Positions 18,606 through 27,322 are shown, numbered from the stretch's first letter. The stretch is DNA of 64,000 nucleotides from Melittangium boletus DSM 14713 (GCF_002305855.1 NZ_CP022163.1:2976292-3040291); one strand, 5' to 3'. The notes: a model not told the origin generated them from the letters alone. Numbers and translations are program-made.

Positions 18606-19979
18606 TCAGGTATTCAGGGGCCGGAGAGTGCCGGCGCTCAGCCGCTCGAAACGCCAGAAAAGCGTCACCGCCACGGCAGTGAGCCCGATGCACAGGCCCC
18701 ACCAGATGCCCAGCACCCCGTAGCCCATGCGGAAGCCCAGCAGCAGCGCCACGGGCAGCCCCACCAGGTAATGCCCCACCATGTTGGCCACGAGGGGAAA
18801 ACGCGTCTCTCCCACGCCTCGCAGCACGCCCGCCCCCACGGCCTGCAAACCATCGGAAATCTGGAAGACGGCGCTCACCATGAGCAGAGGCAGCACCAGC
18901 GGCAGCACCTCTCGCGGGGCTCCCACGAACAGGGCCAATGGCAAGGGGAAGAAGGCGAACACCAAGGCACACAGGCTCATGAAGGCCGTACCACTGGCGA
19001 AGGCCATGAATCCACTTTGGCGGGCCTGCTGCGTATTGAAAGCCCCCACCGCCCAGCCCACGCGCACGCAGCCCGCGTTGCCAATACCCAGCGCCACCGT
19101 GAAGGAAATGCTGGCATAGGTAATGGCGATCTGGTGGGCGCTCATGCTCTCCGCGCCCAGTCCACGAGCGAGCACTCCCGCCAGGGAGAAAATGCCCACC
19201 TCGGCCGCGATGTGCAGTCCAATGGGAAATCCCACGCGCAGGGCTTGGAGCACGTCTTCGCGCACCAGCTTGCTCGAGGGTTTGCCTCCCGGAACATCCA
19301 CCCGGCGCACCGCCCAGGCCACGATGGCCGACTGCAACACACAGCACAGCAGCGTGGACAGGGCCGATCCCGTCACGCCCAGGGCAGGAATCTCTCGCAG
19401 TGGCCCGAAAGCGGCCGGCAGCTCCGCCCCACCGAAGACGAGCAGGAGATTCGCCCCCAGATTGAAGATATTGGCCGCCACCGTGGCCACCACCAAGGCT
19501 CCGGTGCGCCCCACCGCCTGCAAGTAGGAGCGTGCGACCATGAACAGCAAGAGCAAGGGCAGGCTCGGCGCACGCCACAGAAGATAGTCATGGACCAGTG
19601 GGAGCTCGGCGAAATCAACGCCCAGGGAGGCCAGCACCGTCGGCAACAGCATCAGCGGCACCGCCAGGATCACTCCAACGGCGATTGCCAGGTAGCTGCC
19701 CTGCCAGAAGATGACCCGGGCCCGCGAGAGATTGCCCGCCCCCACGTTCTGGGTGAGCAGAGGATCCACCCCCATCAACAATCCAGAGGCGAAACTGGAG
19801 ACCGCGAAGAAAATCGCGGTGGACAAACCCACGGCGGCGAGTGCATCCGTGCCAGTGCGCCCCACCACCGCGGTATCCACGAACCCCATGAGCGCCTGAC
19901 CCGCGTGGGCAATGGCAATGGGGAGGGCGAGTTTCCAGAGCTTGAAGAACTCCTCGCGGCGGCTGTTGAGCTTCGACAT
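18606..19979 (-). CDS. MATE family efflux transporter
   Basis: Membrane protein of 457 residues from the ATG at 19979; upstream in-frame extension is unconserved. About 12 hydrophobic segments in the pattern of MATE (MatE) drug/sodium or proton antiporters. Recognisable signatures: PIAIAHAGQALMGFVDTAVV in helix 1, GLLMGVDPLLTQNVGAG, and the second-half repeat PIGLHIAAEVGIFSLAG. These export cationic or small amphipathic compounds. It is the last gene of the leftward arm of the deazapurine cluster, 124 nt after the UbiD-like gene, and is the natural candidate for export of the product and self-protection. Substrate is inferred from position only. Confidence 0.88.
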   Translation of the reverse strand: MSKLNSRREEFFKLWKLALPIAIAHAGQALMGFVDTAVVGRTGTDALAAVGLSTAIFFAVSSFASGLLMGVDPLLTQNVGAGNLSRARVIFWQGSYLAIAVGVILAVPLMLLPTVLASLGVDFAELPLVHDYLLWRAPSLPLLLLFMVARSYLQAVGRTGALVVATVAANIFNLGANLLLVFGGAELPAAFGPLREIPALGVTGSALSTLLCCVLQSAIVAWAVRRVDVPGGKPSSKLVREDVLQALRVGFPIGLHIAAEVGIFSLAGVLARGLGAESMSAHQIAITYASISFTVALGIGNAGCVRVGWAVGAFNTQQARQSGFMAFASGTAFMSLCALVFAFFPLPLALFVGAPREVLPLVLPLLMVSAVFQISDGLQAVGAGVLRGVGETRFPLVANMVGHYLVGLPVALLLGFRMGYGVLGIWWGLCIGLTAVAVTLFWRFERLSAGTLRPLNT

Positions 19980-20103
19980 GGCGGGGTGTTCTAGCAGGCT
20001 ACCGAAGAAGTCGGAACTGACAGCAACGCCGATGGCCGCGCCACACCAGACGGCTTCAGCGCGCGGGGTGGTGGAGCGAGGGATCCCACCACCCTGGAGC
20101 AGA

Positions 20104-21306
20104 TCAATACTCGACCCAGTGAAACTCTTCCGTTCGCCGGACGATGAGGCCCAACCTGTCGCCTCGGCGCTGGCCACGCTTCATGTATGCCATGGAAGAG
20201 ACCTCGAAGTCGTGGATGGCCAGGTCCGCGAGCGGGCTCCGGATGTCCTGCGAGACCACGACGATCTTGGTACGCTTGTCACACTGCATCGCGGCGTCCA
20301 GAAGTTCCCGGCTCGGCTCCGGGCTTTGGATCAGCGTCAGGAACTCGCCAAAGGAACTGAGCGGATTGGCGACGTCCTCCACCGCGAAGCCTTGGGACCG
20401 GAGATGATGGTAGATCAGCATCTCGTTCTGCAGGGACATCAAGGTGAGGCCGCTCTCCTTCCCGCAGAACAGCCCGAGGAAGTGAGGATCCGGGCGGCAG
20501 TAGATCTCATCGATCTCCATCACCGGACTGCGCGTGGACTTGCTGTAGTAACCCTTGAACTCACCGAAGGGCGCCTCCTCGTCCAACTCATTGAGGATCC
20601 GGCCCCTGAACACGAACTCGGCCTCGGCTGGCGCGGGCGGGTATTCACCCCCCGGCTCATCCAACAGCAGCGGGCTGCCAGAGATACAGGACGCGAACTC
20701 GTAGCTGTCCTGGTTGTAGGGGACGTTGGACGCACCGCTGAGGTACGTGGACAAGGGTCCGCCAACGTGGAGCGTGATGGGCACGTCCTTCTTCCCGCTC
20801 GCCCACTGCGCCTGCAGGATGCGATACGCATCCGTGCGGGGATCCATGAAGATGACGCACCGCTTCGAGTCCTTGACGAACGCACGGTAGAATCCCAGGT
20901 TGTATCCCTGGGTCTCCGGGTTGTGCAGACACGCCACCGCCGAGGTGAAGTAGCGCCCCTTGTCTCCCGGCTGGTGCAGCATGACGGGCACCTGCTCCAA
21001 CCCCTCCAGCCGCTGCGTCGCCAGACTCGCGGACCGCCGCACGTCGCTCCGGCCCTGCTGAAGCCGCTCGTGCAGCACCTGCAGGTAGTTTTCCTGCGGG
21101 AGTTGCAGGGACTGCAACAGGAGCGGGCGCTTGAGCAGGTTCATGACGACCTTGGCCTGCGGAAAGCCCTTGACCCGGGGAAACAGGAACGTCGGGTACT
21201 CGCCGTACTTCTTCATCCAATCGCTGATGAAGCGGGTCATCTCCAGTTCTGGAGACATCGGCTCATCGGCGATGAACAGCTTCGCATTCTGCATTGCGGA
21301 ACGCAT
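20104..21306 (-). CDS. UbiD-family prenylated-FMN decarboxylase
   Basis: Protein of 400 residues, shorter than typical UbiD (about 490). The start is preceded by GGAGAG at 6 nt. UbiD features: QGYNLGFYRAF (Asn and Arg of the cofactor and catalytic site), SYEFASCISGSPLLL (a metal-site Glu), and EEAPFGEFKGYY, which supplies both catalytic Glu residues of the E-R-E network. UbiD enzymes reversibly decarboxylate unsaturated or aromatic acids using prenyl-FMN made by UbiX, also encoded in this cluster. Likely substrate by context: the carboxyl at C7 of a 7-carboxy-7-deazapurine nucleotide. The region equivalent to the metal-binding His of fungal Fdc1 looks divergent (DPRTDAYRIL). Confidence 0.82.
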   Translation of the reverse strand: MRSAMQNAKLFIADEPMSPELEMTRFISDWMKKYGEYPTFLFPRVKGFPQAKVVMNLLKRPLLLQSLQLPQENYLQVLHERLQQGRSDVRRSASLATQRLEGLEQVPVMLHQPGDKGRYFTSAVACLHNPETQGYNLGFYRAFVKDSKRCVIFMDPRTDAYRILQAQWASGKKDVPITLHVGGPLSTYLSGASNVPYNQDSYEFASCISGSPLLLDEPGGEYPPAPAEAEFVFRGRILNELDEEAPFGEFKGYYSKSTRSPVMEIDEIYCRPDPHFLGLFCGKESGLTLMSLQNEMLIYHHLRSQGFAVEDVANPLSSFGEFLTLIQSPEPSRELLDAAMQCDKRTKIVVVSQDIRSPLADLAIHDFEVSSMAYMKRGQRRGDRLGLIVRRTEEFHWVEY

Positions 21307-21330
21307 TCGCGCACTCTCCAGTCCGTTGGA

Positions 21331-21846
21331 CTACAGCTTGCCTTCCCACGGGAAGGTGATCCATCCGTGGATGAGACAGCCATGGTGGTCCACGACATCC
21401 CGCGGCGTGGCCGTCCCAAGGTTCTTCTGATTGACCACCAGGACGCTGGTCACCAACGTCTTGCACAGGGGCCGGAGCAGACCGCACGCCGTCCGCATCG
21501 TCAGGCCCTCGCCCACGATGTCGTCCACGAGCAACACGTTGCGCCCCTTGAGCATCGACTCGTTCAGGATGCCCCTCAGCACGGGGGCGGACTTGGTGGC
21601 GTTGACGGAATCCGAGTCGGTCCGCTTGATGTCCACCACCGCGAAGTCTCTCACTCCCAGGTGGTGGGAAAGCATCACGGCCGGAACCAGCCCCGCCCGG
21701 GAAACGCCGAGCACCACGTCGATCTCCTTGCCCTTGATCTGACGGGCCAGGAGTTCCACCAGTTGATCGATCTCTTGCCAGGACAGATGCAGCTTGCTCT
21801 TTTTTTCCATGAGGTCATCCCGGGTTGGCGCGGGGAAGCCACGCAC
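21331..21846 (-). CDS. Purine-type phosphoribosyltransferase
   Basis: Type I phosphoribosyltransferase of 171 residues. GTG at 21846 is preferred (AGGAG 6 nt upstream); ATG at 21810 is an alternative. PPi-loop region VVLGVSRAGLVPAVMLS and PRPP-binding motif VLLVDDIVGEGLT, in which the usual small or hydroxyl residues after DDIV are Gly-Glu. Overall shape resembles xanthine-guanine PRTases (Gpt). It would attach ribose 5-phosphate from PRPP to a purine-like base. Lying 24 nt before the ubiD-like gene, it probably acts on 7-carboxy-7-deazaguanine or its decarboxylated form. Confidence 0.82.
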   Translation of the reverse strand: MRGFPAPTRDDLMEKKSKLHLSWQEIDQLVELLARQIKGKEIDVVLGVSRAGLVPAVMLSHHLGVRDFAVVDIKRTDSDSVNATKSAPVLRGILNESMLKGRNVLLVDDIVGEGLTMRTACGLLRPLCKTLVTSVLVVNQKNLGTATPRDVVDHHGCLIHGWITFPWEGKL

Positions 21847-21923
21847 TGAGAACTCCTAACAACAGTCCGCTCCAAGAGGCGTGCCCCGCTGGCGGATGGC
21901 CCCCCCTACTTCGGTCAGGAGCG

Positions 21924-22391
21924 CTAAGGCGTCTTGTCATTCACACGAACGAGCCGCAAGTCCATGTCGTACTCGTAACGTGCTTCATACACCGTGGGTC
22001 CAGGCTCGAGGAGCCGCGGAAAGAAGATGGCATCCGACTCCGGAATGGCGGGCGGCTTCACCTCGTGGATGGGCCACCAGCGCAAGGTTCCCTCGCGCGG
22101 GTCCCCGAGAAGCTCTCCAGAGAAGTCTCTCGTCACGTAGATGAAGATCATCCACTGCCAATCGGGACGGCCGGACACCTCGGTCACGATGCCCCGCAGG
22201 GTCAGCTCCTTCGCGTCCAGTCCCGTTTCCTCCCGCAGCTCGCGCAACGCGCACTCGCGGGGTGACTCCAGGGGCTCGATCTTCCCACCGGGAGCGACCC
22301 ACATCCCCTGGAAGGGTTTGGACTTGCGCTGGGCCAGCAACACCTGGTCGCCCTGGATGCAGTAAATCAACGTGGTCAGGGTCGGCTTCAA
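21924..22391 (-). CDS. Nudix hydrolase (MutT type)
   Basis: Protein of 155 residues. The start is TTG at 22391 with GAGGG 8 nt upstream. The Nudix box is complete: GGKIEPLE, then RECALRELREETGL. Substrate side contains WQWMIFIYVTRDF and LRWWPIHEV, as in MutT/8-oxo-dGTPase-like members. It could hydrolyse a deazapurine nucleoside di- or triphosphate, either to supply the monophosphate or to cleanse toxic nucleotide analogues from the pool. It sits 16 nt after the HAD gene. Confidence 0.85.
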   Translation of the reverse strand: MKPTLTTLIYCIQGDQVLLAQRKSKPFQGMWVAPGGKIEPLESPRECALRELREETGLDAKELTLRGIVTEVSGRPDWQWMIFIYVTRDFSGELLGDPREGTLRWWPIHEVKPPAIPESDAIFFPRLLEPGPTVYEARYEYDMDLRLVRVNDKTP

Positions 22392-22407
22392 TCGGGCAGC
22401 CCTCGCA

Positions 22408-23097
22408 TCACAGGTTCTTCACATGCGCCACGAGATCACCCAGGCGCGCCAACGTCGCGAAGCTCTGGGCGGAGCTGGAGCTATCGACCACCTCGTGGGC
22501 CCACGTGAGGTGATAGGGTACATGGACCGCCTGCCCCCCCAACTCCACCACGGGGAGGATGTCCGAGCGCACGGAGTTGCCCACCATCAGGAACTCCTGG
22601 GCCTTCACCCCATGCTTCGCCAGGATGCGCCGGTAGGAGTCGGTGTTCTTTTCCGAGATGATTTCCACCCCGTGGAACAAATCCGCCAGCCCAGAACGCA
22701 CCAGCTTGGCCTCCTGCTCGAGGAGATCGCCCTTGGTGATGAGCAGCAGGCGGTGGGAGTTCGTCAGCGCGCTCACGGTCTCCCGCGCTCCCTCCAGGAG
22801 GTTGGTGGGCCCCTTGAGCAGGGATTTCACCGCATCGACGATCCGCTGGATTTCAGCGCCCGTGACGCGCCCCTCGGTCAGCTCGATGGCCGTCTCGATC
22901 ATCGACAGGGCGAAGCCTTTCGCCCCATAACCGAAATACTCCAGGTTGCGGCGCTCCACATCCAGCAGCTTGCGGTCAATCCACTCGGCGGAGTGGTATT
23001 GAGCGAGCAGCTGCCGGAACAAAACCTGCACATCCGCGAAGAGGTTCTCGTTGTGCCAGAGCGTGTCGTCCGCGTCGAACCCAATCGTCGTCACCAT
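22408..23097 (-). CDS. HAD-superfamily phosphatase (5'-nucleotidase-like)
   Basis: Protein of 229 residues with HAD motifs: I GFDADDTLWHNE (nucleophile Asp8 and Asp10), II LLITKGD, III lysine region TDSYRRILAKHG, and IV MVGNSVRSDILP. It has a helical cap of ~90 residues. Similar proteins dephosphorylate nucleoside monophosphates. Its ATG overlaps the end of the kinase gene by 7 nt, so the two are coupled. In this cluster it is the best candidate for removing the 5' phosphate from the finished deazapurine nucleotide. Confidence 0.85.
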   Translation of the reverse strand: MVTTIGFDADDTLWHNENLFADVQVLFRQLLAQYHSAEWIDRKLLDVERRNLEYFGYGAKGFALSMIETAIELTEGRVTGAEIQRIVDAVKSLLKGPTNLLEGARETVSALTNSHRLLLITKGDLLEQEAKLVRSGLADLFHGVEIISEKNTDSYRRILAKHGVKAQEFLMVGNSVRSDILPVVELGGQAVHVPYHLTWAHEVVDSSSSAQSFATLARLGDLVAHVKNL

Positions 23098-24059
23098 GCG
23101 GGCCTCCCCTCACTCGTTCTCATCAAAACTTCTTCGCACGGGCCCGAGCGCACGGCTTCCGCCACCTCGACCGTTCTGCGGGCCGCCTCAAGGCCGCCCC
23201 TTATCGCACAGGAGAAGTCGCCGTGTAAGCACATCCCTCCGATGAAGCCCGAGGCGAATGCATCTCCCGCGCCCAGCGTCGAGACGACCTGGGCGGGAGG
23301 CGCCGGGTAGAAACGGATCTCCTGCTGAGCGTGGCCCGCGACCACGCCCTGCGCGCCCAGCGTGACGATGGCCCATGTCAGACCCTCCTCCAGCAGGCGA
23401 CGGACACCAGCCTCGGCCGCCGCGGTGTCCTGGATGGGCATACCGAGCAGGGTGGAGAACTCCTGGCCATTGGCCACGATCCCGTGGAAGCCGCGCAACA
23501 CCTCCATGGGCAGCCCAATGTCGTAAATGCGGGTGGGCATGGCGACCGTGGTGAGACCCAGGGCTCGCGCATGCGCGGCCAGGCTGGCCAACAACTCCGG
23601 CCGAAGCCCCGTCTCCAACACCACGTAGCCTCCGTCCGAACCCAGCTGCTCCTGGACGAATGCCCAATCCAACCGCTCATAAGGAGGCGTGACGAGCTGC
23701 TGCCGCCGCACCTCTCCCCCCGCGCCCATCAAGCCCACGAACCGCCCAACGCCCCCCTCCGTCTCACGCGCGCGGACGTGAACACCGGCCCGCTCCAATC
23801 GCGCTCTCATCTCGGCGCCAATGCCATCCGGACTGAGCAGCGTCACCAACTCCACCCGCGCGCCCATCCATCCGAGATTCTCGGCCACGTTGCGTGCCAC
23901 GCCGCCGTGCCGGAATGGCATTCCCGCCACATCATCGTTCGCCTGATGGATCACATAGTCGGCCAGGACAGAGCCGATGACGGTCACTCGAACGCCCTTC
24001 CTCGAGGACACTCGGGACTCGGGCCTGGCCGCACCTGCGTGGGAATGCTGGGAAATCAT
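23091..24059 (-). CDS. PfkB/ribokinase-family kinase (pseudouridine-kinase-like)
   Basis: Sugar or nucleoside kinase of 322 residues. The N-terminal substrate motif RHGGVARNVAENLGW resembles pseudouridine kinases. IVANGQEFSTLLG lies mid-protein and the anion-hole/catalytic motif STLGAGDAFASGFIGG near 270. The first ~25 residues are unconserved, so the start may be slightly internal. It heads the leftward operon of the cluster. Possible roles are nucleoside rephosphorylation, intermediate salvage or control of the free toxin; sequence alone does not decide. Confidence 0.82.
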   Translation of the reverse strand: MISQHSHAGAARPESRVSSRKGVRVTVIGSVLADYVIHQANDDVAGMPFRHGGVARNVAENLGWMGARVELVTLLSPDGIGAEMRARLERAGVHVRARETEGGVGRFVGLMGAGGEVRRQQLVTPPYERLDWAFVQEQLGSDGGYVVLETGLRPELLASLAAHARALGLTTVAMPTRIYDIGLPMEVLRGFHGIVANGQEFSTLLGMPIQDTAAAEAGVRRLLEEGLTWAIVTLGAQGVVAGHAQQEIRFYPAPPAQVVSTLGAGDAFASGFIGGMCLHGDFSCAIRGGLEAARRTVEVAEAVRSGPCEEVLMRTSEGRPAW

Positions 24060-24393
24060 TTCGGAAGGATGAGCGAGTCGAGGGGGGCGTGAAGCGCCCG
24101 GTACGCTCGCTCGGCGTTGGCGCGGACAAGCACTCGCTCGCTTGGCATCCTACGGATCCCCTCCAAGCCAATGCAAGCAAAATCCGATGTTCGATATTTC
24201 CAGGTCAAACCAGAATAACAGGTACAGCCAACTTTTTTACGAAAACCCGTTTTCTGGTTATCTCAGGTTTTCCTTGACTAGGATCAAAATAAATATCAAG
24301 GTCCTTTTCGTCTCACGCGTCGTCTAGTGGGCAAATGCCGCGGCCAGGGAGGCACAGAGTCTTCCCGCCGAGACACATCTTCCGGGGATTGAA
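24060..24393. promoter_or_regulatory. AT-rich divergent promoter region of the deazapurine cluster
   Basis: This 334-bp gap separates the two arms. Positions ~24175-24310 are strikingly AT-rich for this genome. They hold T- and A-runs, TTGACT at 24274-24279 without a well-spaced -10, and a perfect palindrome. For the leftward arm, TTGCAT/TAGGAT (minus strand, 24171-24176 and 24147-24152, 18-nt spacer) is a weak promoter candidate. No known riboswitch was recognised. Confidence 0.55.
24241..24254. promoter_or_regulatory. Palindromic operator-like site
   Basis: GAAAAC-CC-GTTTTC, a perfect 6-bp inverted repeat in the middle of the divergent promoter region. Outer AACCAG/CTGGTT elements lie nearby. 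It is placed to control both arms, but no regulator gene is present in the cluster. Confidence 0.45.
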
Positions 24394-24834
24394 ATGGAGC
24401 AGATCCACGCTGTCCGCCGAATCCAGTTCGCGGCGGGCCACCGCGTTTTCCAGCATGAATCGAAGTGCCGTAACCTGCATGGCCACAATTATGTGGCGTT
24501 CTTCCATGCCAGGGCGGAGTCGGGACTGGACGCCATCGGGCGCGTCATCGATTTCAGCGTTCTGAAGGAGAAGCTCGGAGGCTGGGTCGACGAGAACTGG
24601 GACCACGGCTTTCTCGCCTGGGAGAAGGACACGGAGGCGCTCGAGGCGATTCGCAAGGTTCCCGGGCAGAAGGTGTATGTGACGAAGAGGAACCCCACCG
24701 CCGAGAACATGGCGCTGGAGCTGCTTCTGGAAGTGGCGCCGAAGGTGCTCGCGGGCACCGGTGTGACGCTCTCCCGCGTGGTGTTGTGGGAGACGGAGAA
24801 CTGCTACGCCGAGGTGCAAGTCGATGTACGGTAA
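24394..24834 (+). CDS. queD: 6-pyruvoyl-tetrahydropterin synthase / 6-carboxytetrahydropterin synthase QueD
   Basis: Protein of 146 residues. Zinc ligands in FAAGHRV and NLHGHNY, catalytic Cys in SKCRNLHG, VIDFSVLK as in all QueD/PTPS, a WDH motif (NWDHGFLA), and the C-terminal WETENCYAEV with the substrate-binding Glu. QueD converts dihydroneopterin triphosphate to 6-carboxy-5,6,7,8-tetrahydropterin. First gene of the rightward arm; GGGGA lies 5 nt before the ATG. It overlaps queE by 11 nt. Confidence 0.93.
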   Translation: MEQIHAVRRIQFAAGHRVFQHESKCRNLHGHNYVAFFHARAESGLDAIGRVIDFSVLKEKLGGWVDENWDHGFLAWEKDTEALEAIRKVPGQKVYVTKRNPTAENMALELLLEVAPKVLAGTGVTLSRVVLWETENCYAEVQVDVR

Positions 24835-25516
24835 CAATCCCATGCGTCCGCAGGAGGACTCGGACGGCCAGAAGCTCTGGGTCCAGGAGGTCTTCTACAC
24901 CCTGCAAGGTGAGGCGATCTTCGCGGGCCAGCCCGCGGTGTTCGTCCGACTCGGCGGGTGCAACCTGCGCTGCTATTGGTGCGACACCGACTTCGAGTCC
25001 TCCACCTACAACCCCTCGCTCGACGAACTCGTGGCGCACGTGGAGTCCGTCCGGCCAGCGGTCTGTGATCTGATCGTCATCACCGGTGGGGAACCGCTCC
25101 GGCAGAACATCAATCCCTTCGTCACCCGGCTGCTGGAGAAGGGGCTGCGGGTCCAGATCGAGACGAGTGGTTCGCTCAACCTGGATCTGCCCGAGCATCC
25201 CCGCCTGTTCTTCCTGTGCAGCCCGAAGACAACCAAGCTGCACCCGGGCATCGCTCCGAGGATTTCCGCGTTCAAGTACGTGGTGGCCTTGGGCGAGACC
25301 GATCCCCAGGACGGACTGCCCGTCATGTCGACGCAGAAGCGAGACATGGCCGCGCGCATCGCGCGCCCCGTGGAAGGCTCTCGCGTCTATGTCATGCCTC
25401 GCGACGACCAGGATCCGGAGCGCAATCGTGCGAACATGCAGGAGTGCGCGAGGATCGCTATGACGTTTGGATACACGCTGACCCTTCAAACCCACAAACT
25501 GCTGGGGATCAACTAA
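24824..25516 (+). CDS. queE: 7-carboxy-7-deazaguanine synthase QueE (radical SAM)
   Basis: Protein of 230 residues. The 4Fe-4S radical-SAM motif is GGCNLRCYWCDTDF (Cx3Cx2C), preceded by FYTLQGEAIFAGQPAVF, a QueE hallmark, and followed by the SAM-binding IVITGGEPLRQ. C-terminal QTHKLLGI is typical of the family. It rearranges 6-carboxytetrahydropterin into 7-carboxy-7-deazaguanine. The ATG lies inside queD with GAGGTG 7 nt upstream. No queC or queF is present here, so preQ0 and queuosine are unlikely to be the end point. Confidence 0.94.
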   Translation: MYGNNPMRPQEDSDGQKLWVQEVFYTLQGEAIFAGQPAVFVRLGGCNLRCYWCDTDFESSTYNPSLDELVAHVESVRPAVCDLIVITGGEPLRQNINPFVTRLLEKGLRVQIETSGSLNLDLPEHPRLFFLCSPKTTKLHPGIAPRISAFKYVVALGETDPQDGLPVMSTQKRDMAARIARPVEGSRVYVMPRDDQDPERNRANMQECARIAMTFGYTLTLQTHKLLGIN

Positions 25517-25517
25517 A

Positions 25518-26144
25518 ATGAGTTCACTGCGATTGCAGCCCGTTTCGAGCGAGACGACGACCGACGACGCCGCCGAGCCGGTGTCGGCGGATGACCTGCG
25601 CTTCGAGAAGAACATCGAGGAAATCCTCGGCCTGGTGGGAGAGGACACCAGCCGGGAGGGCCTTCTCGAGACGCCCCGCCGCGTGCGCAAGGCCTGGCGG
25701 GAGTGGACGGAGGGCTACGCCATGGAGCCCAACCGCGTCCTCAAGAGCTTCGTGGATGGCGCCTCGGATCGGGACGAGATGGTCCTGGTGCGCGACATCC
25801 CCGTCTATTCCCACTGCGAGCACCACCTGGCGCCCTTCTTCGGCGTCGCTCACGTCTGCTACATCCCGACGGGTCGCATCGTGGGCCTTTCCAAGCTGCC
25901 CCGCCTGGTGGATATCTTCTCCCGGCGCTTGCAGGTCCAGGAGCGGCTGACCCAGCAGATCGCCCAGGCGCTCGATGATTGCCTCTCTCCGCAGGGCGTG
26001 GGCGTCATCGTCCAGTGCCGCCATCTGTGCATGGAGTCGCGGGGCATCCGCAGCCGCAAGGCGGAGACCACCACGGCGGCCTACCGGGGCCTGCTCAAGA
26101 CCGACTTGAGCATGCGCGCCGAGTTCATGGAACGCACCCGCTAG
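25518..26144 (+). CDS. folE: GTP cyclohydrolase I FolE
   Basis: Protein of 208 residues. Active-site zinc motif YSHCEHHLAPFFG, GLSKLPRLVDIFSRR, CRHLCMESRG with the second Cys, and the C-terminal helix. Converts GTP to dihydroneopterin triphosphate, the substrate of QueD. One nucleotide separates it from the queE stop. Its place between queE and the IMPDH/GMP-reductase-like gene suggests a dedicated copy that feeds the cluster rather than folate synthesis. Confidence 0.94.
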   Translation: MSSLRLQPVSSETTTDDAAEPVSADDLRFEKNIEEILGLVGEDTSREGLLETPRRVRKAWREWTEGYAMEPNRVLKSFVDGASDRDEMVLVRDIPVYSHCEHHLAPFFGVAHVCYIPTGRIVGLSKLPRLVDIFSRRLQVQERLTQQIAQALDDCLSPQGVGVIVQCRHLCMESRGIRSRKAETTTAAYRGLLKTDLSMRAEFMERTR

Positions 26145-26164
26145 CGCGCATCGAGGAAGAACCC

Positions 26165-27322
26165 ATGATCACCAAGAACAGCCCCATCACCATGGGGCTC
26201 ACCTTCGACGACGTCCTGCTGATTCCGCGCAAGACCTCGGCCACCAGCCGCGGCATCGTCGACATCTCGAACCAGCTGTCGCCGCGCATCCGGGTCCACC
26301 TGCCCATCGTGTCAGCCAACACGCCCTGGTGCACGGAGTCCGCGCTGGCCATCGCCATGGCCCGCAACGGAGGCATCGGCTTCATCCACCGCATGTGCCT
26401 GCCGGAGCACCAGGCGGAGCAGGTGCGGTTGACCAAGGCAGCGGCCTGTAGCGCCTCGGAGTTTCCCCTTGCCTCGAAGGACAAGGATGGACGGTTGCTG
26501 GTCGGAGCCGCCATTGGCGTGAGGGATGACTACCTGGCGCGCGCGGAGCTGCTGGTGCGCAGCGGGGCGGACATCCTCGTCATCGACATCGCGCATGGGC
26601 ACGCGGATTACGCGCTCGAGACCATCTCGCTCATCAAGTCCCGCTACCCCAACGTGGAGATCGTCGCGGGCAACATCGCCACGGGCGAGGCCGCGCGAGA
26701 CCTCATCAACGCGGGCGCGGACGTCTTGAAGGTGGGCGTGGGTCCTGGCTCCGTCTGCACCACGCGCATCGTCACCGGCGCGGGCGTTCCCCAGCTGACG
26801 GCCATCCTCGACTGCGTCGATGTGGCGCGCCCCCACCGGATTCCCGTCATCGCCGATGGCGGCATCCGCTCCTCCGGAGACATGGCCAAGGCGCTCGCGG
26901 CGGGTGCCTCGACGGTCATGCTCGGCAGCCTGCTGGCGGGAACCGATGAGAGCGTGGCGGCGCTCATGGAGGTCGATGGCGTCAAGTACAAGGTCTCCAC
27001 GGGCTTCGTGACCCTGGGCGTGAAGCTCACCCTCAAGCGGCTCGAGAATCAGAAGGTCACGAAGGAGGAATTCAACCGCTACACGCCCGAGGGCATCGAG
27101 GCCACCTTCCGCTACTCGGGCACCGCCGCCGACACGCTGGCCCAGTACGCCGGAGGCATTCGCTCCAGCTACAGCTACAGCGGCGCGACGAACACGGCCG
27201 AGTTCCTGGAGAAGGCCGCCTTCATGCAGGTCTCTCCCGCGGGCTTCGCCGAGGGCAAGCCGCACGCCCAGACCTCCTCCAAGCAGGTGCATCCGGACTA
27301 CTCGAAGCTCCTGGTCGATTGA
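26165..27322 (+). CDS. IMP dehydrogenase / GMP reductase family protein lacking CBS domains
   Basis: TIM-barrel oxidoreductase of 385 residues, start supported by GAGGAAG. N-terminus [10 protein letters not shown] is classic. The catalytic loop is [17 protein letters not shown] with the active-site Cys, and the flavin-like phosphate site [12 protein letters not shown] follows. IMPDHs are ~490 residues with two CBS domains; here they are replaced by a short DKDGRLLV linker, as in GMP reductases. The tail ([14 protein letters not shown]) is shared by both. In this context it most likely reductively deaminates a 7-deaza-GMP to 7-deaza-IMP, though an IMPDH role cannot be excluded. Confidence 0.85.
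   Translation: MITKNSPITMGLTFDDVLLIPRKTSATSRGIVDISNQLSPRIRVHLPIVSANTPWCTESALAIAMARNGGIGFIHRMCLPEHQAEQVRLTKAAACSASEFPLASKDKDGRLLVGAAIGVRDDYLARAELLVRSGADILVIDIAHGHADYALETISLIKSRYPNVEIVAGNIATGEAARDLINAGADVLKVGVGPGSVCTTRIVTGAGVPQLTAILDCVDVARPHRIPVIADGGIRSSGDMAKALAAGASTVMLGSLLAGTDESVAALMEVDGVKYKVSTGFVTLGVKLTLKRLENQKVTKEEFNRYTPEGIEATFRYSGTAADTLAQYAGGIRSSYSYSGATNTAEFLEKAAFMQVSPAGFAEGKPHAQTSSKQVHPDYSKLLVD

Noticed and set aside
24394..26144. queD-queE-folE as a queuosine or DNA-deazaguanine operon
   Set aside because: queC, queF, queA, tgt and DpdA-type genes are all absent, while PRTase, UbiD/UbiX, a reductase and purA are present, fitting a nucleoside product better.
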